From assembly GCF_048128805.1 (NCBI RefSeq), contig NC_136010.1:21727480-21791479 (forward strand): 64,000 bases of DNA. Direction: 5' to 3'. Positions 11,246-18,882 of the stretch are shown here, piece after piece. How positions within the stretch are numbered: position 1 is the stretch's first letter; each line of letters starts with the position of its first letter. The DNA comes from Centroberyx gerrardi (lineage: Eukaryota; Chordata; Actinopteri; Beryciformes; Berycidae). A program made the translations under genes and the position numbers. The notes below the pieces were generated by a model. It was not told the DNA's origin, ran no database searches, and was given only the letters and a program-made list of their open reading frames with translations.

Positions 11246-11325
11246 GTGTCTTGGTGTTATGTTTTCTTTTAAAGGGAAACTGAGCTTAGCTGGGATATAA
11301 CATAATAATACCAGTGTCATCAATA

Positions 11326-11508
11326 CATGGAAGAGGATTAGAGCTGCATTAAAAATGTATTTGAGTTCTGAGATTAAACTCAGAATTCTGAGAATAAAAT
11401 CAGAATCTCAGAATTTTGAGTTTAAAGTCAGAATTCAAAGATTAATCTCAGAACTCAAATTGAATTTATAAAAATATTTTTTTCATGTGGCCCTAATCTT
11501 CTTCCACA
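11326..11508. mobile_element. MITE with internal GAATTC-type repeats, copy 3
   Basis: Same element as at 8857-9035. The left end reads TGGAAGAGGATTAG and the right end CCCTAATCTTCTTCCA. It occupies the same position downstream of receptor copy 3 as its sister does for copy 2, so it was carried along in the tandem duplication. Confidence 0.8.
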
Positions 11509-11857
11509 TCCACACAATGGTGTGTAGTTGATGCAGACCAAAAATAGTTCATTTTATAGGTAATTGTCACAGTTTGTGAAGCTCATACAACCTTACATCC
11601 TTTTTATTTATATAATCTTAATTAATTAATTATATATCATTTTAATCTATAATCGACTCTTATAATCAGGCATACACTTCTCACTTCCTGTTGAACTGAT
11701 GCAGCACATGCACCATGCCCACCGCACCGTATACTACTCTCCTCACAAGACTTCCTGAAAGATCAGTGACACAATGGAGCAATGTGGCTTAAGTGCATTT
11801 CATGTCTTTAATTTGAACTTGTTTCCATGTGATAACAACAATCTGCCAAATATAAAA

Positions 11858-11925
11858 ATCCAAGTACAGTAAATGTATTAAATCCAGTACAGTGAATGTA
11901 TTAAATCCAGTACAGTAAATGTATT
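11858..11925. repeat. 23-bp minisatellite, 3 units, 3' of P2Y copy 3
   Basis: Three units of the same 23-bp repeat as at 9382-9450. The first unit has one extra base. It lies about 125-190 bp after the stop codon of receptor copy 3. Confidence 0.9.
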
Positions 11926-12050
11926 ATTGTTGCAAAAAGTGGTGCTTCTCAGTTAGAAATATATATTACAAAGATGCAGTGAGAAAAAGATGAGCGAGTT
12001 AAGAGAATGACTGCCAAAATGTTCCATTTCATTCACGAGTTGCAGTGACT

Positions 12051-13013
12051 TTACACCATTGGAACTTGGCTGTGAGTGATGGACGATCGCATGACCATCT
12101 GACGAGCTTGCTGGAACAGTTGTCTGAACCAAGCGGGAAGGTCTTCATTTCCATGGAGGTAAACCAGGGGGTTGAGGGCGCTGTTCAGACACACAAGGCC
12201 ACGACTTATCTGATGAGCAATGTAGACTCCGTTAATCCATTCAGGGCACAACCTCTGTTTTCTCAAAATTCTTGCCCTGAGGTTGAGGTTCCTGAATACA
12301 TGATAGGGAATGTAACAAACAGAGAAGAGTATGATCAAAATGAACAACAATTTCAAGCTTCTCTGCTTTTGTACCTTGTCAAGTCTCTTTCTGGTACACA
12401 GAACTACAGCCACGTGTCCATAGCAGCCCAGTGTGATGAGGAATGGGATGCAAAACCCAGTGACGGTCCATCCAAGGCTGTAGTTCAGGTAATCCTCAAC
12501 GTAGACCTTAGAGGTGGTATCATGACATTTCCCAGGTTTGTTTCCAAATGTCTTGGTGAAGAACATGTCTGGGAGGCTTTGAATGCTCACCAAGACCCAA
12601 ACCATTATCGTGATAACCACAGAGTGGGTGACAGTTATTCTTCCCATCACTCTCACTGGGTGGACAATGGCCAGGTACCTGTACACACTGATACAAGTGA
12701 GGAACCCAATGCTGCCATATAAATTCAGGTTGAAGCAGAATCTTGTTATCTTGCAGAACACATCTCCAAAGATCCATTTACTTCCCAAAAAATAGTACAC
12801 GACCAGAAACGGGACCGTGAGCAGATACAAAAAATCTGTGATTCCAAGGTTGAGAACAAAAATGTTGATGATCTTAAGTTTCTCCCAGTTATGGAGCAAG
12901 GACTTCAATCCCCAACCATTAGCTATCAGGCCGATGATGAATACTAAAATGTAAACAGCAGGCAGGAATTTCTGTGGAAAGTCAAAGCTAACGTCACAAG
13001 AGTTGTTCCTCAT
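12051..13013 (-). CDS. P2Y purinoceptor 1-like GPCR, tandem copy 3
   Basis: A 320-aa intact single-exon receptor. It starts MRNNSCDVSF, two residues shorter in the N-terminus than copies 1 and 2, and holds the same helices and motifs: Cys pair, YRY, HxxR in TM6 (Lys is replaced by Arg), QxxR in TM7, NPLVY. The C-tail has only one SHSQVP-like unit (THSQVP) and ends VPMV. The stretch from ECL1 to TM5 is almost base-for-base the same as in copy 2. The splice-acceptor-like TTTTCAG lies just before the ATG, as in all four copies. Function is inferred as a nucleotide receptor at the plasma membrane. Confidence 0.93.
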   Translation of the reverse strand: MRNNSCDVSFDFPQKFLPAVYILVFIIGLIANGWGLKSLLHNWEKLKIINIFVLNLGITDFLYLLTVPFLVVYYFLGSKWIFGDVFCKITRFCFNLNLYGSIGFLTCISVYRYLAIVHPVRVMGRITVTHSVVITIMVWVLVSIQSLPDMFFTKTFGNKPGKCHDTTSKVYVEDYLNYSLGWTVTGFCIPFLITLGCYGHVAVVLCTRKRLDKVQKQRSLKLLFILIILFSVCYIPYHVFRNLNLRARILRKQRLCPEWINGVYIAHQISRGLVCLNSALNPLVYLHGNEDLPAWFRQLFQQARQMVMRSSITHSQVPMV

Positions 13014-13195
13014 TCTGTCTTCTGAAAAGCAGTGAATAAAAATGTTTGTCTCACAGTGGATGCTCTGGTGCTTTGAGTGGCGGAAAAAAATGAGGTTTAT
13101 TTGGCTTTAAAGAAGGCTTCCTGTTCCAGATTCAAGAATCGTGTTCACATGGGAGTGAACAGAAAATGTACATGTGACCTGCTTTTATTAACTGT

Positions 13196-13627
13196 TTAAA
13201 GGGGAATGCCACCAATTAAAAAAAATTCACATCTGTTATTCCTGTGCCCGAGGACAGTTCAGTCAATACTTGTGAACATGGACCACTCTTTCCTAAAGCT
13301 AGAAACTGGAGAACTGACCCTTGAATTTGTAATGTCACTTTGTGTGAGTTCTTGCACCAAATTGAGGTTTAAATTCTGGTTTATACCTGTTAGCAATCCT
13401 AGAATATAAACTTAATTTTGCTGTGACAATTCAACTTAGCATCTTACAGCTCCACACAGTCAGAGCCCCATTCATTGTCTATGGAGCAGCCCACATCACA
13501 AGTTCAAGGGTTCTCTCTCTGATTTCTAGTTTTAGGAAGGAGTGGTGCTAATTCACAAACATTGACTGAACTGTCCTGGGGCACAGAAATAACATGAATT
13601 CTTAAAATGGGTGGCCTTCCCCTTTAA
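13196..13627. mobile_element. TTAA-flanked MITE, copy B (both ends present)
   Basis: The left end reads TTAAAGGGGAATGCCACC and the right end GGTGGCCTTCCCCTTTAA, so a TTAA duplication and an AGGGGAAKGCCACC terminus can be read at both sides. The inverted arms are over 100 bp and the total is about 430 bp, without coding capacity. This is the complete version of the element at 10745-11150. A stub of its left end also survives near 8711-8725 downstream of it in the first spacer. Confidence 0.75.
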
Positions 13628-14275
13628 GACACGGTGACACCACAATAAAATGGTATCTCAGGGAAAGAACAGGTGCGTGATATTTACCAAGGCTGCATGT
13701 AAAGCTGTTTTTCTTTTAAGCTATTTAAGGCAAATTTTAAAGTGAAACATTGTCCCCCAGTTTGAACCTCATTACACATCCCTGACCTGGGTAGGGACAC
13801 AGAATGTTGTGGTACTTTAGCCACAGAGCGGCCATCCCCCTTTTGATTTCAATTTATTGTGAGGGCAACGACATTTTACAGTTCATGACATATTAGGACA
13901 GAAGTCCCAGTAAACACTCACCACTGCACAAAGGAGGCAGATTGTAGTAACCGATGAGGGTATAGGCTAAATCAGATTATTGTCTCAAATTCCAATAGTG
14001 TTGTGTTGGGTCAGAAATGGTGAGATTATGACCAGGTTGATATACTTCACCAAAAGCAAGTTATACATATTTGTTTACATTTCAAATGTGTCTTGGTGTT
14101 ATGTTTTCTTTTAAAGGGAAACTGCGCTTAGCTGGGATTTAACATAATAATACCAGTGCCATTATTGACACAAGTCTGTCGTTACTCTTTATTGAAACAT
14201 ACAGTAAGTACACAGAATGTTGCTCTGCATGTTTTTTCCATTACTGAGTTACTGGGTAGCCATTTGAATCATTAT

Positions 14276-14400
14276 TGTGCAGACTGTCACAACTTCCCCA
14301 TAACAAACCGCTAAAACCCATGGCCTGCACCACCCTCTGGATGGAGTATGTCATGAGGCACAAGGGAACAGATTTGATGAACCTTGAAACTGCAGGTGAT
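14276..14400 (+). pseudogene. Decayed 3' fragment of a UDP-glucuronosyltransferase gene
   Basis: The stretch from AGACTGTCAC onward matches the 3' part of the UGT at 4551-6149 in the same reading frame. It encodes RLS, then KPM, then LWMEYVMRHKGTDLMN, against the UGT's FWLEYVMRHKGA region. Only about 35-40 codons remain; the donor-sugar signature upstream and the membrane anchor downstream are absent. It lies between receptor copies 3 and 4 on the plus strand, the same strand as the intact UGT. It is evidence that a UGT copy once belonged to this duplicated block. The remaining piece is open but cannot make an enzyme. Confidence 0.8.
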
Positions 14401-14555
14401 ATGCTAGACTATGTATGCATGGGTTAAGTCACTAGATGAGAATACTGTAAGTGTAAAATAATTAAAGGTCTTTGCTATTTTTGTGGAGGATTTAAATCCT
14501 GTGATTTTCTAGAATCTTTGCAGAATATTCTTAGAGTTTAAATCTGAGCCAATGG

Positions 14556-14754
14556 TACGGAAGAGGGTTAAAGCTGCATGAAAAATTTTAGTTCTGAGAT
14601 TAATCTCAGAATACTGGGAATAAAATCAGAATCTCAGAATTTTGAGTTCAAAGTCAGAAGTCTGAGATTAAAGTCAGAATTCAGAGATTAATCTCAGAAC
14701 TCAAATTGAATTTATAAAAATATTTTTTTCACGTGGCCCTAATCCTTTTACGCA
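14556..14754. mobile_element. MITE with internal GAATTC-type repeats, copy 4
   Basis: Same element as at 8857-9035. The left end reads TACGGAAGAGGGTTA and the right end ACGTGGCCCTAATCC. The interior is again made of CTCAGAATT-type units. It lies downstream of receptor copy 4 in the same relative place as in the other units. Confidence 0.8.
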
Positions 14755-15054
14755 TCCACACAATGGTGTGTAGTTGATGCAGACCAAAAATAGTTAATTG
14801 TAATAGGTAATTGTCACAGCTTGTGAAGCTCATACAACCTTACATCCTGTTTATTTATAGAACACGATCAGGCTGGCGTACACTTCCTGTTGATCCGATG
14901 CAGCACATGCACTGTACCTACCGCACCGTATACTACTCTCCTCACAAGACTTCCTGAAAGGTCACAATGACAAGAATTGTGGCTTAAGTGCATTTCATTT
15001 CTTTAATTTGATCTTTTTTCCACATGTGATAACAGCAATCTACCAAATGCAAAA

Positions 15055-15191
15055 ATCCAAGTACAATAAATGTATTAAATCCAGTACAGTAAATGTATTA
15101 AATCCAGTACAGTGAATGTATTAAATCCAGTACAGTAAATGTATTAAATCCAGTACAGTGAATGTATTAAATCCAGTACAGTAAATGTATT
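15055..15191. repeat. 23-bp minisatellite, 6 units, 3' of P2Y copy 4
   Basis: Six units of the 23-bp repeat, twice as many as after copies 2 and 3. Units alternate between AGTAAATG and AGTGAATG, so the expansion most likely went in 46-bp dimers. Confidence 0.9.
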
Positions 15192-15316
15192 ATTGTTGCA
15201 AAAAGTGGTGCTTCTCAGTTAGAAATATATATTACAAAGATGCAGAGAGAAAAAGATGAGCGAGTTAAGAGAATGACTGCCAAAATGTTCCATTTCATTT
15301 ACAAGTTGCAGTGACT

Positions 15317-16315
15317 TTACACCAGTGGAACTTGACTGATGGGAACTTGACTGTGACTGGTGGGAACTTGACCGTGACTTATGGACGATCGCATGACCAT
15401 CTGACGAGCTTGCTGGAACAGTTGTCTGAACTGAGCGGGAAGGTCTTCATTTCCATGGAGGTAAACCAGGGGGTTGAGGGCGCTGTTCAGACACACAAGG
15501 CCACGACTTATCTGATGAGCAATGTAGACTCCGTTAATCCATTCAGGGCACAACCTCTGTTTTCTCAAAATTCTGGCCCTGAGGTTGAGGTTCCTCAATA
15601 CATGATAGGGAATGTAACAAACAGAGAAGAGTATGATCAAAATGAACAACAACCTCAAGCTTCTCTGTTTCAGTACCTTATCAATAGTGTTTTTGCTGCA
15701 GAGAATGACAATCACGTGTCCATAGCAGCCCAGTGTGATGAGGAATGGGATGCAAAACCCAGTGACGGTCCATCCAAGGCTGTAGTTCAGGTAATCCTCA
15801 ACGTAGAAGTTAGAGGTGGTATCATAACATTTCCCAGGTTTGTTTCCAAATGTCTTGGTGAAGAACATGTCTGGGAGGCTTTGAATGCTCACCAAGACCC
15901 AAACCATTATCGTGATAACCACAGAGTGGGTGACAGTTATTCTTCCCATCACTCTCATTGGGTGGACAATGGCCAGGTACCTGTACACACTGATACAAGT
16001 GAGGAACCCAATGCTGCCATATAAATTCAGGGTGAAGCAGAATCTTGTTATCTTGCAGAACACATCTCCAAAGATCCATTTACTTCCCAAAAAATAGTAC
16101 ACGACCAGAAACGGGACCGTGAGCAGATACAGAAAATCTGTGATTCCAAGGTTGAGAACAAAAATGTTAATGTTCCCCAGTTTCTTCCAGTTCTGGAGCA
16201 AGGACTTCAATCCCCAACCATTAGCTATCAGGCCGACGATGAATACTAAAATGTAAACAGCAGGCAGGAATTTCTGTGGAAAGTCAAAGCTAACGTCACA
16301 AGAGTTGTTCCTCAT
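15317..16315 (-). CDS. P2Y purinoceptor 1-like GPCR, tandem copy 4
   Basis: A 332-aa intact single-exon receptor. It shares the N-terminus MRNNSCDVSF with copy 3 and the standard motifs: Cys pair, YRY, CYDTTS, HxxR, QxxR, NPLVY. Unlike the others, it has a cluster of changes at the TM5/ICL3 border (VIVILCSKNTIDKVLKQRS in place of VAVVLCTR.RIDKVQKQRS) and GNINIF in place of KIINIF near TM2, set inside otherwise near-identical sequence. The C-tail holds three SHSQVP-like units and ends VPLV. ICL3 is where GPCRs contact G proteins, so coupling could differ. This is the copy farthest upstream in transcription direction and next to CCN5. Confidence 0.93.
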   Translation of the reverse strand: MRNNSCDVSFDFPQKFLPAVYILVFIVGLIANGWGLKSLLQNWKKLGNINIFVLNLGITDFLYLLTVPFLVVYYFLGSKWIFGDVFCKITRFCFTLNLYGSIGFLTCISVYRYLAIVHPMRVMGRITVTHSVVITIMVWVLVSIQSLPDMFFTKTFGNKPGKCYDTTSNFYVEDYLNYSLGWTVTGFCIPFLITLGCYGHVIVILCSKNTIDKVLKQRSLRLLFILIILFSVCYIPYHVLRNLNLRARILRKQRLCPEWINGVYIAHQISRGLVCLNSALNPLVYLHGNEDLPAQFRQLFQQARQMVMRSSISHGQVPTSHSQVPISQVPLV

Positions 16316-16329
16316 TCTGTCTTCTGAAA

Positions 16330-18880
16330 AGCAGTAAGTACAAATCCGTCCCTTACAGTGGATGCTCTGGTGTTTTCTAGAGATGGAAACTGAATTATGA
16401 GTGGTGGAAGAAAATCAAGTGACTTTGTTCACAGAAGACTTCCTGTTTGAAGCCCTGCTCTCTGCATCTTTGATGCACCTGCCAGTATAAAGGAAATGGA
16501 CTCATGGTTTGACATGGTGTGACTGTTTAACACATTCAACACTGATGTGAAAGTAGTGACACAAAAACGGTGTCTCGCTTTTTAATGTGTCACGCAGAAA
16601 AGCCATGAGTAGCAAGTGATACGTTAGAATCAGTAGATCAAGAAGATGTACATCTAGAATGCATATTTTATTTTATTTATTTTTTTTTTTTTTGCCACCT
16701 TTTGTGCTTTTTAAGGGGAAATGGAAATTAAATTAAGTTTAGCTATAGTTTAGTACACAATTCTGTTAGTACCATTTCAAACATGTGGATCTTTTGCCAT
16801 CCTGACTTTGGTAAGATTTAATGTAATACTTGAGGCCATTTCCTTGTAACTTGTAGGCATATTTAGTCATTTTGGAAGATTTATCACAGCTGTCGATTTA
16901 GTCATCTAAGACAAATACCATGCACTTAAATGTTATTTTTCTGTAAAAAAGCTACACACCAGCCTCATTTTTTCCAAAGGTGCCATTCAAATTTCAATCA
17001 AATGTGGAATTCTGAAGATGTATGAAGTATTTGAGATTAATTTGCAGATACACTGCAAGCATATGGCAGAGATTTACAGCCCGTAAAGAGCTACCCAGTT
17101 GTTTTATGTTGTTTAGCCAAGATTAATTTCCTCTGACTTTCTGAAAGAACAGGGACAGGAAAAGGGTGATGGTGTGCACTGGTATGATTTCAGTGAATAT
17201 TGAGTGATTAGGAATGTCAACAGGGATAGGGAGGACTGGATTGCTCCCAGTGGGCCACCAGTCTAAAATCTTGCCCTGGTCCCTAAGTGTACCAGGGCTG
17301 ATAAGTGATAATCAGCATAATGAAATAGAGATACAGAAGAAATGTCTCCTGTCAGGATATGGCACACAACCTACCTACCAAAACAGTGTTATTGTCCTTA
17401 AAATGATCTTCACTTCTAAAAATCCTGAAATTTATAGGAAGAACATTTTGAACCCATTCAGAACCCATTCACATGTTGCAGAAAGCTTGCAGCATGCCAC
17501 CTGAATTGTCTTATTTTAATAGAGGCTATCAATCAGTCAAATGTTTCAATAAGAAATGTATTCCTGACATTTTTAGATTCTGCTCATGTCGGTAATGTCC
17601 CTGTTACTGTGCACTGTCCTAAGCCTAAACAGTAGATCCGGTGCAGTCCACTAGGTGTCAGGCTGTCTATCTAAAAAAGCAATGTGATCTGATTGAAAAA
17701 GCCTTTAGAGGTAGGCCTACAGTGCATGATTGAATGTAGAATTGGGAAGAAGGCGTCAATAAAAAGTAGTTTGGCTTAATTTTGATTGGGAATACCCAAA
17801 ATGACATTTGTGGTGCTGTATATTTTTGTGTGCCTCAAACGAGTTTTCATGGGGCATGGGGGAAAATACCAATGTTATTGTGCAAAATAAAGTGATGAAT
17901 GATCAAGTGAAATATTAGAAAAAGGTATATGAAAAGCTATGTATAGACAGGGGGGAAATTACAACTCTCTGACATTTAAACACTAATGGCATGCATTGTT
18001 AACCATGAGTGAGAAAAAAGAAGTGAAAGGAGGAAATGTGGACAAGCTCATATAAAACTGTGAATAGGATAAACAATAAAAAAAAAACACAAACCAAGAC
18101 AGTGTGAATACACAAAAAAGGATTGCGAGTGTCAAAACGTAGGCCTAGGCCACGTGAAATAATGCAAACAATTTCTACTATACATAAGAAGCATTTGGCT
18201 AAAATTATTTACAACAAAATAGAGAATGAAGAAAATAAGTGCAATGTCATCTGGCTACAAACACACAGATACAAATGTACAAGCTACAGTTTGCATTGTT
18301 CATATAAGGAAACAGTATCTGTCAACACATAGGTTGGAGTCATTCTATGGAATACATTTGCATCCAACGAATATATACAGTATATTTTTAATGTCTTTTT
18401 GATATTTGCCCTTAAAGTCATACTTACAGATCAGTAGTGTAAATATGTCTTCAAAACTAAAACATCTTTTTGATCACCATGGACATCATGGTCAAGTGTC
18501 CTCAATTCATAGTTTATAATTAGCCAAAACAAAAGTCTATATTTGTATTACAACTCCAAAGTTATCAGAAATGTCACTTCCTTGTTTCTCCAGATTTGCT
18601 AAATACTTTTGATTCTTGGATCAAGTGTAAAATAACTAATATAACCCAAACTAGTTATGGCTTCACATGGTGCAGGAGTGTATAGGAGTGGAGTTGTGAA
18701 TTCTTAGTGCAGACTGGGTTTGTCCAGTTGTGAGGAGTTTCATCCCAACTCGATCACAGTTCATTACCTACATCATTTGGATCCCCCTGTAATACTTTAC
18801 ACATATCTCCCTATCCTGTCCTGCGTGGACAGGCTTCAGTGATGGAGAATCAGTCAGTAAGTCAGTCAGTGCTTTGGGCC
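16330..18880. other. Spacer between P2Y array and CCN5
   Basis: No coding exon recognised. It should hold the promoter and non-coding first exon of receptor copy 4 near 16330-16500 and the 3' UTR of CCN5 at its right end. A T-run lies near 16680. The rest is AT-rich and without clear repeats. Confidence 0.45.
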
Positions 18881-18882
18881 AG

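Noticed and set aside
12045-12722. Long plus-strand frame (225 aa) over P2Y copy 3, and its equals over copies 1, 2 and 4
   Set aside because: It is the antisense shadow of the conserved receptor gene. It recurs in every copy only because the DNA is duplicated, and it has no recognisable protein features.
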